Below, piece by piece: positions 8,386 through 17,508 of a stretch of DNA of 47,000 bases; within the stretch, counting starts at the first letter, position 1, and every line of letters begins with the position of its first letter. The stretch is taken from assembly GCA_945875635.1 (NCBI GenBank), contig CAMCLD010000015.1:1-47000 (forward strand), in the 5' to 3' direction. The notes below the pieces were generated by a model that saw only the letters and a list, made by a program, of their open reading frames with translations, searched no databases and had not been told where the DNA came from. The DNA is from an uncultured Prevotella sp. GTDB taxonomy: Bacteria > Bacteroidota > Bacteroidia > Bacteroidales > Bacteroidaceae. The position numbers and the translations under genes are program-made.

Positions 8386-8921
8386 ATAATATCATCCATT
8401 TTAATATCGTGAGCCTCAGCAGGTACTGCATCAACCATCTGGAAATCGAAGCACATTCCTAACTTCCGGCAGTCTGGCAATTTGGACAGAAGCCTGTCAT
8501 AATATCCCTTTCCTCTTCCCAACCTGCCGCCTTTGCGGTCAAAAGCGAGTCCTGGAATCACTGCAACGTCTATCTCGTCATAATTGAGGAATCGCCTTCC
8601 TACAGGCTCCATTATATTGAAAGCCCCTTGTTTCATAGAGTCATAAGCATCGAACTCACGCAACTCAAGATTCTCTCCGTCAACAACGACAGGCAACAAT
8701 ACGTTCTTGCCCATGCTGGCCAAGGTTTGTATGGCTTCATGGGAATACACCTCGTCGGGGAGGGAGTAATACATAAGCACAACTTCTGAATTTACCACAT
8801 CTTCCCTGTCCATCATACGCTTTATGACAGGCTGAGACATGTCAACAAGAATGGAAGGAGAGTATTTCTGCACTCTCCTTCTTATTTCTTTTCTCAACAA
8901 CTTCTTGTCCTGATAAGTCAT
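8382..8921 (-). CDS. 5-formyltetrahydrofolate cyclo-ligase
   Basis: This 179-residue protein carries the family signature GGRLGRGKGYYDR and the preceding VIPGLAFDRKG. It converts 5-formyl-THF to 5,10-methenyl-THF with ATP, in the cytoplasm, returning stored folate to the one-carbon pool. Length is normal for the family, with the usual C-terminal HDIKMDDII. It follows the S41 protease on the same strand after a 173-bp gap filled with repeats and hairpins, and precedes the esterase with a 4-bp overlap. I recall the same neighbour order (dCMP deaminase, S41 protease, this enzyme) in other Bacteroidales. Confidence 0.93.
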   Translation of the reverse strand: MTYQDKKLLRKEIRRRVQKYSPSILVDMSQPVIKRMMDREDVVNSEVVLMYYSLPDEVYSHEAIQTLASMGKNVLLPVVVDGENLELREFDAYDSMKQGAFNIMEPVGRRFLNYDEIDVAVIPGLAFDRKGGRLGRGKGYYDRLLSKLPDCRKLGMCFDFQMVDAVPAEAHDIKMDDII

Positions 8922-8935
8922 ATTTAAGGGGTTAA

Positions 8936-9045
8936 AGGGTTAAGGGGTTAAGGGATTGAAGATTGAAGATTGAAGATTGAAGATTCACTTTCAACTTTCA
9001 ATATTAAACTTTCAACTTTATATTGGATTATACCCCTCAAAGGAA
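8936..9045 (-). repeat. Divergent composite repeat upstream of the 5-FCL gene
   Basis: Read on the minus strand, TGAGGGGTATAA is followed by AT-rich spacer, then CTTCAAT heptamers (four units, about 8956-8983) and CCTTAACCCC units. The same GAGGGGTATAA plus CTTCAA array occurs at 46877-47000. The array precedes the 5-FCL start on its own coding strand. Confidence 0.6.
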
Positions 9046-9052
9046 ACCACCT

Positions 9053-9094
9053 CCCCTCTCTTTTGGAGAGGGGCTGGGGGTGAGGCTTCTCACC
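9053..9094. repeat. Tandem GC-rich hairpins (REP-like) after the S41 protease
   Basis: Two hairpins are adjacent: CCCCTCTC-TTTTG-GAGAGGGG (9053-9073) and GGTGAG-GCTT-CTCACC (9079-9094). The second abuts the S41 stop codon. Neither has a clear U-tract, so this looks like a dispersed palindromic repeat rather than a classical terminator, though it may end or stabilise transcripts. Confidence 0.7.
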
Positions 9095-10765
9095 TTATTG
9101 AGGTGTCGGTGTGGACCTTTTGGAGTGAGGTTTTTCTCCATTTTGCGGAGGTTTGGGGTATGACTCGTTTTTTCTGAACACTTCTATGGCAGTCTGTATC
9201 GTCTTGTCGTCTTTGTTTATATATTCATTCCATGCCTGCTCATCAAGCATGTTGTAAACAATGCGACTGTTGATATACTTTTCCAATAGAGAATGGGATT
9301 TCTGAATTAGAAGATTCCTACGTTTAAGACCATTGCCTGCTGCATAATCGGCAAACTGCTCAACCAAATTCTGCCTTGCAAGATAGTCAATAAGTTCAGG
9401 CATATCAGAATATGAAGTCATCTTTGGACGGTTAGTGTCAGTAAAAGCGTATGCAAACTGTAATATCAATCCACTCATGACAGCCTCCTTGTAATAAGAG
9501 GTAATATTGACAGTGTCCTCTGGTACAAAGATGTCTGGTGTGATTCCACCTCCGCCATAAACCACCCTGCCAAGTGAAGTGTAATATTTTGGACCAGTAT
9601 GTTTAATGCTATCTTGCGAGAAATACTCACCATGCTGATACCTTGACAGCAAATCATGCTCATAGTCGGCACCGTCACCAAGCACATAAGGTTTCTGTAT
9701 GCATCTTCCAGATGGTGTGTAGTATCTTGCAACTGTAAGACGAATCATACTTCCATCGGGAAACTCTATCTGTTTCTGCACCAATCCTTTGCCAAAAGAA
9801 CGACGTCCAATGACCATACCCCTGTCATTATCCTGAATGGCTCCTGCAAATATCTCGGCTGCTGATGCAGAACCCTCATTGATAAGCACTACTATCGGAA
9901 GTTTCTGGAACACTCCCCTACCGTCACTCTTGTAGTTCATCCTTGGAGATTTGCGCCCCTGAGTATATACGATAAGCCTGTCTTTAGGCAGGAACTCATT
10001 CGCCATCTGAGTTGCAGCCTCAAGATATCCACCATTGTTGTCGCGAAGGTCAATAACAAGATTCTGGAATCCTTCTACAGAGAGATTGGCAAGTGCCCCC
10101 ACCATCTCTGCGTATGTCATCTCTCCGAAGTTTTTTATACGGATATATCCCGTAGAGTCATTAAGCATGTATGTGGCTGAAACGCTGTGCATGGTTATGT
10201 CGCCACGAGTGACAGTAAACTCCTTTGGCTTATTCTCGCCATACCTCAAGACTCCTATCTTTACCTTTGTATCCTTAGGTCCCTTAAGTCTATGCTTTGC
10301 TTCCTCCTCAGTAACTACCTTTCCTACAAAAGGCTTGCCATCTATACTTACAATCTTGTCACCGGCAAGGAGACCAGCTTTCTCCGATGGTCCGTCTTTT
10401 ATAACATTTTCCACATGAATAGTATCCTGCCGTATTGTGAACTCTATTCCCACACCTGAGAATGAACCCTTCAAGTCATCATTGGCTGTCTGCACATCCT
10501 TTGCACTAACATATACAGAGTGAGGATCCAGTTCTGACAATATCTGTGGCATTGCCTTTTCTACAAGTTCGTCTATATCCACAGTATCAACATACTGGTC
10601 GTCTATTATATGCAGCAGATTGTTGAGTCTCGAACTGCCACTATTGATGATATTCAATCTATTGCCTGAAAACTTGTTGGCATAAAATGTTCCTATCACC
10701 AAACCCACCACGACACACAATGCCATGATAAAGGGAGAAAACCTGTTTGGATGAAAATTACTCAT
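9095..10765 (-). CDS. S41 family carboxy-terminal processing peptidase
   Basis: This 556-residue protein has an N-terminal membrane anchor (residues 12-30), a PDZ domain at about 95-190 (SGVGIEFTIRQDT, GLLAGDKIVSIDGKPF), and the S41 catalytic core. Ser299 in GSASAAEIF and Lys326 in SFGKGLVQ form the Ser-Lys dyad of CtpA/Tsp proteases. It acts on periplasmic proteins by C-terminal cleavage. The last 20 residues are Pro-rich and low-complexity, abutting the palindromic repeat after the gene. Its start overlaps the end of the upstream fusion gene by 8 bp, so the two are surely cotranscribed. Confidence 0.93.
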   Translation of the reverse strand: MSNFHPNRFSPFIMALCVVVGLVIGTFYANKFSGNRLNIINSGSSRLNNLLHIIDDQYVDTVDIDELVEKAMPQILSELDPHSVYVSAKDVQTANDDLKGSFSGVGIEFTIRQDTIHVENVIKDGPSEKAGLLAGDKIVSIDGKPFVGKVVTEEEAKHRLKGPKDTKVKIGVLRYGENKPKEFTVTRGDITMHSVSATYMLNDSTGYIRIKNFGEMTYAEMVGALANLSVEGFQNLVIDLRDNNGGYLEAATQMANEFLPKDRLIVYTQGRKSPRMNYKSDGRGVFQKLPIVVLINEGSASAAEIFAGAIQDNDRGMVIGRRSFGKGLVQKQIEFPDGSMIRLTVARYYTPSGRCIQKPYVLGDGADYEHDLLSRYQHGEYFSQDSIKHTGPKYYTSLGRVVYGGGGITPDIFVPEDTVNITSYYKEAVMSGLILQFAYAFTDTNRPKMTSYSDMPELIDYLARQNLVEQFADYAAGNGLKRRNLLIQKSHSLLEKYINSRIVYNMLDEQAWNEYINKDDKTIQTAIEVFRKNESYPKPPQNGEKPHSKRSTPTPQ

Positions 10766-13253
10766 CTTCTATATTATTTTCAAGGTAAATTACTTCAATA
10801 TTGGCGCGTCTTAGAAGGTTGATACCATCCTCAAGCCTATATTTCTCACCATAGACAACTCTTTTTATTCCTGCCTGAATGATAAGTTTGGCACATTCGA
10901 TACAAGGAGACGCTGTTACATACAGAGTTGAACCATCACTATTGTTGTTGCTACGGGCAAGTTTAGTGATAGCATTTGCCTCAGCATGTAGGACATAGGG
11001 CTTGGTAATACCGTTGCTGTCTTCACATACATTCTCAAAACCGCTTGGCGTTCCATTATAACCATCGCTGATTATCATCTTGTCCTTTACAACCAGTGCC
11101 CCCACCTTGCGTCGATGGCAGTATGAGTTCTCAGCCCATATTGATGCCATACGAAGGTAGCGGCGGTCTAATAGCAATTGTTTATCTTTATGTATTCCAT
11201 TTCTCTCAAGGAGTGCGTCTATTGTTGGCTCTCCCCCACGGAATCTTTTATATAGTACCATGGGATGCTCTGTGCCTCCCTTGGAGAGAATGTTGTCTCT
11301 GAAACTCTGTGCCGTCGCCCTGTCAAATATTCCATTTTTCCTGAATACGCTGAATGCGTCTGCATCAAGTATCTCTGCCCATTTATAGCTATAATAGCCT
11401 GCGGCATAGCCTCCGGACATTATATGTGAGAACTGGGTTGTCATACATGTGTCTTTCCTTTGTTCTGACAACATCGCCCTCTCCCATGCTTTTTTCTCGA
11501 AAGACATGATATCCTCTTCAAAAGGCTTGTCTAAAGTATAATATGCCATGTCAAGGAGCCCAAGAGAGAGTTGTCTCATACAAGCTGTGGCAACCATAAA
11601 GTTACGGCTCCTCACCACACGCTCTATTAATTCGTCAGGCATAACCTCGCCTGTCTCGTAATGGAAGGCAAAAGTACGGAGGAATTCTTTCTCTATGGCA
11701 TAATTCTCCATAAACTGTGATGGAAGTTCCACGAAATCCCACCATACATTGGTGCCTGACATGCAGGCAAAGCGAGTGTTTGCAAACATGCCATGGAGAG
11801 AGTGTCCAAACTCATGAAGGAATGTCTCTACCTCACCCAGTCTCAAAAGGGCTGGTTTTCCATCCGTAGGTTTGCTCAAGTTCATGACAAGACTTACATG
11901 AGGTCTAATATTTTCGCCCGTCTTCTCTATCCATTGCCCTTGATACTCTGTCATCCATGCTCCATCGCTTTTGCCATCCCTTGGGTAGAAATCCACATAC
12001 AGTACAGCAAGGTAGGAACCATCATGGTCGAAGACCTCATAGGCTTTCACGTTAGGATGATAGACAGGAATATCAGCATTTTCCTTGAATGTAATGCCAT
12101 AAAGTCTGGTGGCAAGCCCGAAGACACCTTTTATAACATTGCCAACCTCAAGATAGGGACGGAGCATTTCCGGGTCAAGGTCATAACGTTCTTTTTTAAG
12201 AAGATGGGCATAGTAGGAACAATCCCATGGTTCCATCTTGAAATCCTCACCTTCAATGCTCCTTGCATATTCAACCAGTTCTTTCTTTTCTTCCAAAGCC
12301 ACGGGCTTATATGCCTCTATCATTTTGTCTATCATTTGATAGACACCCTGTACGCTTGATGCCATACGGTGTTTCATAACATAGTCAGCGTATGTGTTGT
12401 AACCAAGGAGTTGTGCTATCTCTCTTCTGAGATTTATCAACCTTGCACATATTGCAAGATTATTCTCCTTGTTGTCCTTGATACACTGTGTGTTATGAGC
12501 CATATATAGCTTTTCCCTTAAACTGCGTCTTGAGGAATATGTCATGAAAGGACCATAGCTCGGAGCGTCAAGCGTAATAACCCATCCCTCCATGTCTCTG
12601 TCTTCAGCAGCCTCCCTTGCAGCCGTCACTTGTGTTTCAGGAAGACCGTCAAGTTCCTTCTCGTCTGTGATATGCAGAATGAAAGCCTTGGTCTCTTTCA
12701 AGAGATTCTGTCTGAATTGCAATGACAGGAGACTTGCTTCCTCTGTCAATGCTCTTAGTTTTTCCTTCCCCTTTTCGTCAAGCAAGGCACCGCCTCTCAC
12801 CATTCCCTCGTAAGTATCATCAAGGAGTTTCTGTTCCTCGGGAGTGAGCTGCCTGTGGTGTTCATACACATATTTTATCCTTTCGAAAAGCTTTGGATTA
12901 AGGCTTATGTCATTCTCATGTTTTGTCAGGAGTGGACTCATCTTCTGGGCAAGTTCTTCCAACTCATCATTAGTCTCAGCACTTAGAATATTGAAGAAGA
13001 CGCTATCAACTCTGTCAAGAAGGTCGTAATAATGTTTCCTTCCCTTGACAGGATCGTCTTTAATGATGGTATTATCGAAAGTAGGCTCAGAGGGGTCGTT
13101 GATTATCAGGTCTATCTCTTCTTTCTCCCTTCTCATGCCTTCAATCATGGCCTCCTCGTAGTCGGCAAGGGTTATCTTGTCGAATGGAACAGTATCGTGT
13201 ACTGTTCCATAAGGCTGCATAAATGGGTTATGTCGTTTTATCGTCTCAGACAT
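10758..13253 (-). CDS. Fusion: M3 oligopeptidase (Dcp-like) + dCMP deaminase
   Basis: This single 831-codon frame encodes two normally separate enzymes. Residues 1 to about 687 are an M3 zinc peptidase of the peptidyl-dipeptidase/oligopeptidase A type, with HEFGH (480-484) in FLHEFGHSLHGMF and the following VELPSQFMENY. It ends with GGEPTIDALLERNGI, the usual end of this family. Residues 688-831 are a complete dCMP/cytidine-type deaminase beginning HKDKQLLLDRRYLRM, with the zinc motifs HAEANAI and PCIECAK. There is almost no linker and no stop. The first internal ATG in the deaminase part is codon 702, which would omit about 14 residues. Possible causes: a lost stop codon in a tandem gene pair, a true bifunctional protein, or a sequencing error. 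Confidence 0.9.
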   Translation of the reverse strand: MSETIKRHNPFMQPYGTVHDTVPFDKITLADYEEAMIEGMRREKEEIDLIINDPSEPTFDNTIIKDDPVKGRKHYYDLLDRVDSVFFNILSAETNDELEELAQKMSPLLTKHENDISLNPKLFERIKYVYEHHRQLTPEEQKLLDDTYEGMVRGGALLDEKGKEKLRALTEEASLLSLQFRQNLLKETKAFILHITDEKELDGLPETQVTAAREAAEDRDMEGWVITLDAPSYGPFMTYSSRRSLREKLYMAHNTQCIKDNKENNLAICARLINLRREIAQLLGYNTYADYVMKHRMASSVQGVYQMIDKMIEAYKPVALEEKKELVEYARSIEGEDFKMEPWDCSYYAHLLKKERYDLDPEMLRPYLEVGNVIKGVFGLATRLYGITFKENADIPVYHPNVKAYEVFDHDGSYLAVLYVDFYPRDGKSDGAWMTEYQGQWIEKTGENIRPHVSLVMNLSKPTDGKPALLRLGEVETFLHEFGHSLHGMFANTRFACMSGTNVWWDFVELPSQFMENYAIEKEFLRTFAFHYETGEVMPDELIERVVRSRNFMVATACMRQLSLGLLDMAYYTLDKPFEEDIMSFEKKAWERAMLSEQRKDTCMTTQFSHIMSGGYAAGYYSYKWAEILDADAFSVFRKNGIFDRATAQSFRDNILSKGGTEHPMVLYKRFRGGEPTIDALLERNGIHKDKQLLLDRRYLRMASIWAENSYCHRRKVGALVVKDKMIISDGYNGTPSGFENVCEDSNGITKPYVLHAEANAITKLARSNNNSDGSTLYVTASPCIECAKLIIQAGIKRVVYGEKYRLEDGINLLRRANIEVIYLENNIEDE

Positions 13254-13395
13254 CTTATGTGTTATTTAGTAACCATTCGCTTGAAACTGGAAATTGTTCC
13301 GCAACCAAGCGAATGGCATTATTCAATAATATCAATTCAGTCTCACTTCATTTCCTTAATGTCAGAAGGAAACATGGAGAAATCCGTTCAATCTA

Positions 13396-13427
13396 CAAAG
13401 TTACTCAAAAGCTTTCAATTATACAAA
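13396..13427 (-). promoter_or_regulatory. Promoter of the M3/deaminase-S41-5FCL-esterase operon
   Basis: On the minus strand TTTG (complement of 13424-13427) and TAACTTTG (complement of 13396-13403) are separated by 20 bp. The predicted start near 13389 gives a 5' leader of about 135 nt before the ATG at 13253. I see no riboswitch fold by eye. Confidence 0.75.
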
Positions 13428-13444
13428 ACAGAATTATAATTTAA

Positions 13445-13512
13445 CTTAAGTTTCGCATGTCTCAGACATGTTGTCAGGAGTTTCCTTGAGCGAAGCGAAA
13501 AAACAAGTTTAC
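13445..13512. repeat. Dispersed hairpin repeat, copy next to mscS
   Basis: CTTAAGTTTCGCATGT (13445-13460) leads into the hairpin CATGTC-TCA-GACATG, then a GGAGTTTCCTTGAG segment and GCGAAAAAACAAGTT. The same order recurs at 32817-32900 with the stem kept and the loop changed to TTC. It abuts the MscS gene, whose stop codon lies in the flanking CAACTTGGCAACTCGTAA unit. Confidence 0.85.
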
Positions 13513-15926
13513 GAGTTGCCAAGTTGCTTCTCTTCTTCACTTGTAGCATGCCTGAATGTAATCTCTCGCTGTGGGAAAGGTATTTCCACATTATTTATAT
13601 TAAGAGTATTATACACACATTCCATTATCTCGCCATCACTGACATACTGTGTGAGCACGGGTACCCAAACTAGAATCTTCAGATTGATACTGCTGTCACC
13701 GAACTCCTTCAGTACAACCCTTGGCTTACGACTGTGGTCTATACAGTCAAGCTTGTCTATAGCCTCAACGAGTATCTTCCGTACAAAATCGACATTGGAA
13801 CCATAAGCCACGCCAACCTCAAGAATATCCAGCTCATAACCATGGTTCTTTGTCATGTTCTTATAATTCTTGGTAAAAAGCTGCGAGTTCTGAAATGCTA
13901 TCACCGAGCCATCCGTCGCCTCTATCATGGTGGAAGTATAACTGATTCGACTTACCTTTCCCCTGGTTCCGTCACACTCTATATAGTCACCAATCTTGAT
14001 ACGTCCCATCATAAGAGATATACCATAATATATATTTTCGAGGATGTCCTTCATTGCGAAACCTACACCAGTGGAGAGTCCGCCAGACACTACGACAAAC
14101 CAAGTATTATTGATATGCATAATGGCAAGAGAGAGCAGGAGCCATATACCCCATACAAGCACTTGCAGCACGTTGAAGAACATCACCGAACGGCTCTCTG
14201 CCGTTGTCTCATCCTTTTTGCGGAGATAGAGCATGACAAAAGCCTTGGAAGTGTGGTTTATGTAGTTGAATATAAACCAAAGTATAACCACTACTCCGAC
14301 AGAGAACAGGCTGGCACTCAGATATGTCGTATCAACAAATTTATAGAAGAATACCTCCTTCGTAAGCTTTGTGAGATTGAACACTCCGGCAGCCCAATGA
14401 ATGGAGATGATTACCGAAAGGACAACCATAGAAGGTATAAGCACATCATATAACAACCTGAACATCCACGCCTTGTCAATAGTCTTCTGTTCCATCCCAT
14501 GTACTGTTCCATAGGATGTGAGCCAGTTGCGTACGCAAATGATAGTGAGGATGCAAGTCATCTGCATAATCCACCATATTAGCATCTGTACGCTCAGCAA
14601 TGTATATCCAAGCCATGCGCTCAGTACTGACATCACGAAAATAACAAGAGAGATGTATGTCAGCTGTCTGTCAAAACGGGGTATCTTACCTCTATTCCTT
14701 TTAATTACATTCCATTGCCACAGGGCACATGCCAAGAGTATGGGAGGAAGGAATATCTCTACCAAATCAGTAGGAATAAGCACGATTCTAATGACTATGA
14801 CTATGAATCCTATGACTATTAGTGGAGAATAGACGCGGAAGACTCTTTTTATCAGTTCTGGCTCCACACGAATGAGAAGGGATATGAGTATCACCGCAAG
14901 GAGCCATAGATACTCAATCAACAAATTACTTGCCATGACGAGGAAGTTCTGCTGCCACGTCATACGGACGATGCCAAGTGCAATTGCCAATGTCACAACA
15001 GATGCCGTGATTATTATACACCCACGCTTGGAAACAAAAGTGTCAAGGTTAAACCAATTGACATGGCCACGGCGCAGCAACCACGTCAGAATGATGCGGA
15101 AACAAAGATAGTTGAAGACAAGTGCCAGAAGACTATATGCCAGTATGGTCATGAACAGTCCGGCTATCCACTTGACATCCCATTGCGACTTGACCATGTC
15201 GGTAGGCGTGTATTTCTCGGCTACCGCAGCTCTTGCCTCCAATAATCTCCAGTTTATGTGCATCAACGTCTTGATATAGTTGTCGCCACCATTCTGGAAT
15301 ATATTTGTCTGTATCTCACGGTATCGCTTATTGGCATAGTCATTGAGTCCCCTTAAACGTTTCTCGGTATATTCATACCACATCATATTCTCTTTCAATG
15401 CCTCGTTGTTGTCGATAAGCATTCTCCGTATGTTCACGGCAAGTGTCAGACAAACATTCCTGTCAACACGTGCCTTGTCGCTTAGGACACTCACAGGCAT
15501 CCTGCTTAGTACGTCAATAAGTGAGTCATATCTGGCAATGTCTGAGTTGCTACGACTAACATAATCCTTGAATGGAGATATTGACTTTTGAAATTCCTGA
15601 TACTGTTTTGTTGCCTCGTTGCATGCGTAAGTAAGGTCGAAGACATAGTCTGTCTTCTGGGAATAAAGCATCAGAGAGTTCTGACTGCTCCGCATCATGA
15701 TATCTTTTAGGGACGATATGACCATCTTGTTCCGCTGCTGTGAACCCAGCAAACGATCTTGCTGCTCCCTGTGATATGTTGTAAGCTCATGTCTCAGCAC
15801 TGCAAGAGAATTGTTCAGGTCTTTCTCCTTTAATACTGCATGAGCTGGCATGACTGCAAAGACAACTGCAATGAGTGCCAGTATTCTGATTAGTCTCTTC
15901 ATTATAGTATTTTGTTTTATCATCAT
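13509..15926 (-). CDS. Large mechanosensitive ion channel (MscS family)
   Basis: This 805-residue protein has a signal-like N-terminus, a periplasmic coiled-coil-rich region (about 30-240), eight or more membrane helices from about 255 to 600, then the MscS pore and vestibule: GGLSTGVGFAMKDILENIYYG for the pore-lining helix and end, KIGDYIECDGTRGKVSRISY for the beta domain. The length fits multi-TM MscK/YbdG-like channels rather than the 286-residue MscS. It would release osmolytes on hypo-osmotic shock. The start could also be codon 9 (15902, MKRLIRI), which has an A/T-rich leader. The last residues QLGNS and the stop are encoded within dispersed repeat sequence. It is the last gene of the mazG operon. 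Confidence 0.92.
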   Translation of the reverse strand: MMIKQNTIMKRLIRILALIAVVFAVMPAHAVLKEKDLNNSLAVLRHELTTYHREQQDRLLGSQQRNKMVISSLKDIMMRSSQNSLMLYSQKTDYVFDLTYACNEATKQYQEFQKSISPFKDYVSRSNSDIARYDSLIDVLSRMPVSVLSDKARVDRNVCLTLAVNIRRMLIDNNEALKENMMWYEYTEKRLRGLNDYANKRYREIQTNIFQNGGDNYIKTLMHINWRLLEARAAVAEKYTPTDMVKSQWDVKWIAGLFMTILAYSLLALVFNYLCFRIILTWLLRRGHVNWFNLDTFVSKRGCIIITASVVTLAIALGIVRMTWQQNFLVMASNLLIEYLWLLAVILISLLIRVEPELIKRVFRVYSPLIVIGFIVIVIRIVLIPTDLVEIFLPPILLACALWQWNVIKRNRGKIPRFDRQLTYISLVIFVMSVLSAWLGYTLLSVQMLIWWIMQMTCILTIICVRNWLTSYGTVHGMEQKTIDKAWMFRLLYDVLIPSMVVLSVIISIHWAAGVFNLTKLTKEVFFYKFVDTTYLSASLFSVGVVVILWFIFNYINHTSKAFVMLYLRKKDETTAESRSVMFFNVLQVLVWGIWLLLSLAIMHINNTWFVVVSGGLSTGVGFAMKDILENIYYGISLMMGRIKIGDYIECDGTRGKVSRISYTSTMIEATDGSVIAFQNSQLFTKNYKNMTKNHGYELDILEVGVAYGSNVDFVRKILVEAIDKLDCIDHSRKPRVVLKEFGDSSINLKILVWVPVLTQYVSDGEIMECVYNTLNINNVEIPFPQREITFRHATSEEEKQLGNS

Positions 15927-15942
15927 AAGTACGTCTCTTCAT

Positions 15943-16857
15943 TCATACATCCACTACCATACCTTCGTTGACAAGATAGCTTTCCTTGAAAACCTGTCGC
16001 GCCTCATTAAGCAGAACAGTCTCGTCTGTATATCGTGCTGAATAATGCCCAAGCAGCAACTTGCCGGCACAGGCATCCTTAGCCACCAATGCTGCCTCCT
16101 CAGCTGTTGAGTGATTGTATTTTCTCGCATTATCCACACTGTCTTTGCCATAAGTGCTCTCATGATAGATTGTGCTTACATCCTTCAACAAAACATGAAG
16201 GTATGGCATATAGCTGGTATCAGAACAATATGCATAGCTACGCACTTTATCCGGTGGAGTGACCAATCGCTCATGGGGAATATCCGTACCATCTTCCAAT
16301 GTCCATCCCGCACCATTCTTTATATTGTCTATCCTGCAAAGCGGAATTCCATAGAAGTCAATCATGTCCCTTCGGATATGTGGCAACGAGGGTTTCTCAC
16401 GAAAAAGGAATCCGCAACATGGTACCCTGTGCTGCAAAGGCAATGTCTCGACAGTAACGCATCTATCCTCATAGACAACCTTATGGCATGTGGTGTCAAT
16501 GGGATGGAAATCAATCGAATATTCCAATCCCTTACAGAAGAAATCTATCTGCGTTTTCAGCATCTGCTCATACATTTCCGGGGCATATATTGACAAAGGT
16601 GCTGTTCTTCCAAGTAGTCCAAAAGTAGAGATTAGAGGTAACAGCCCGAAACAATGGTCTCCATGGCAATGGGTTATGAAAACGGCAGACAACTTCGTAA
16701 ACCGCAGATGCATCTTCCTCATTTGCATCTGCGCCCCTTCCCCACAATCAACCATAAAAAGACGGTCTTTCACTTCTACCACCTGTGACGAAGAGAAATG
16801 GTGTGGCGTTGGCGTGGCACTGCCACATCCCAATACGTGGACTCTGAATGGTTCCAT
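15943..16857 (-). CDS. rnz: Ribonuclease Z
   Basis: This 304-residue protein has the metallo-beta-lactamase zinc motif HCHGDH (His63, His65, Asp67, His68), the N-terminal LGCGSATPT signature, and downstream ligands in SDTSY and HYSARY. It is a tRNase Z: an endonuclease that cuts the 3' trailer of tRNA precursors. The length and the PLQHRVPCCGFLF segment fit the short bacterial form. It sits 15 bp after the lipoprotein gene and 16 bp before mscS on the minus strand. Confidence 0.95.
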   Translation of the reverse strand: MEPFRVHVLGCGSATPTPHHFSSSQVVEVKDRLFMVDCGEGAQMQMRKMHLRFTKLSAVFITHCHGDHCFGLLPLISTFGLLGRTAPLSIYAPEMYEQMLKTQIDFFCKGLEYSIDFHPIDTTCHKVVYEDRCVTVETLPLQHRVPCCGFLFREKPSLPHIRRDMIDFYGIPLCRIDNIKNGAGWTLEDGTDIPHERLVTPPDKVRSYAYCSDTSYMPYLHVLLKDVSTIYHESTYGKDSVDNARKYNHSTAEEAALVAKDACAGKLLLGHYSARYTDETVLLNEARQVFKESYLVNEGMVVDV

Positions 16858-16872
16858 TCCTTGCCCTCCTTG

Positions 16873-17439
16873 CTATTTTACCCTCTTGAAGCCGTATATG
16901 CCATGTCTGTTCTCAAGGAACATCGAGTCGGCCCCTAACTCTGCCACATCAAAGGTGTCAGAATTGAAGACGAGATGTCCGTTACATATAGCCCATGAAG
17001 TCCAAGGTCTTGTCTCTGACTCCATAACCGACTTGACAGAACCGCCTTCCTTAATCTCGAAATTCTTGTCTAAACTCACCCATTTTCCAAGAAGTGTGGT
17101 TAAGTTTATTACCTTAATAGCAAATGTGTCACCATACTCAACGGATGTGATGACCGCAAGGCGGTCGCCTGTAAGCAATCCACCCTGCACTCCGGAGATG
17201 GAGTCATCAAGGTTTATCATATACGAATGTGACAGTCCGTCGTCTGTGATAAGTTCCAGGGTGTGCATGGCTGTTCCCTCTCCACAAACTCCATATAGAG
17301 TGGAGTCGTTAACATCAATGGAGTCTTCTGCTACTTTTTCTGAATTGTCCACCTTCTTGGGGGAATTGTTTACACAACTTCCCATCAGGGCTACGACACA
17401 AAGTATTGCTCCGATAAATGTAATCCTTCTCATAGTCAT
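16873..17439 (-). CDS. Putative lipoprotein with lipocalin-like C-terminal motif
   Basis: This 188-residue protein has a signal peptide and lipobox MGSC (Cys22), a Ser/Asp-rich linker, and a beta-rich body. The segment LLGKWVSLDKNFEIKEGG followed by LVFNSDTFDVAELGADSM resembles lipocalin-like domains in Bacteroidetes lipoproteins (GxW near the first strand). It is probably attached to a membrane on the periplasmic side. No catalytic residues are evident. It lies between mazG (69 bp upstream) and rnz (15 bp downstream). The family call is tentative; the lipoprotein nature is clear. Confidence 0.7.
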   Translation of the reverse strand: MTMRRITFIGAILCVVALMGSCVNNSPKKVDNSEKVAEDSIDVNDSTLYGVCGEGTAMHTLELITDDGLSHSYMINLDDSISGVQGGLLTGDRLAVITSVEYGDTFAIKVINLTTLLGKWVSLDKNFEIKEGGSVKSVMESETRPWTSWAICNGHLVFNSDTFDVAELGADSMFLENRHGIYGFKRVK

Positions 17440-17508
17440 TATATATTATAGGTTCTTTCTTCCATTTTTCCAATATTGCTAATACACATCAACTCGTCAA
17501 CTTGCCAA

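Noticed and set aside
9053..9073. Simple rho-independent terminator after the S41 gene
   Set aside because: The stem is strong but lacks a T-run on either strand, and the sequence resembles dispersed GC-rich palindromes; recorded as a repeat instead.
13734..14453. 239-codon plus-strand frame
   Set aside because: Shadow of the MscS gene; composition is Tyr/His-rich with no recognisable domain.
16490..17482. 330-codon plus-strand frame
   Set aside because: It is antisense to rnz and the lipoprotein gene, with no domain or signal; the minus-strand products are clear families.
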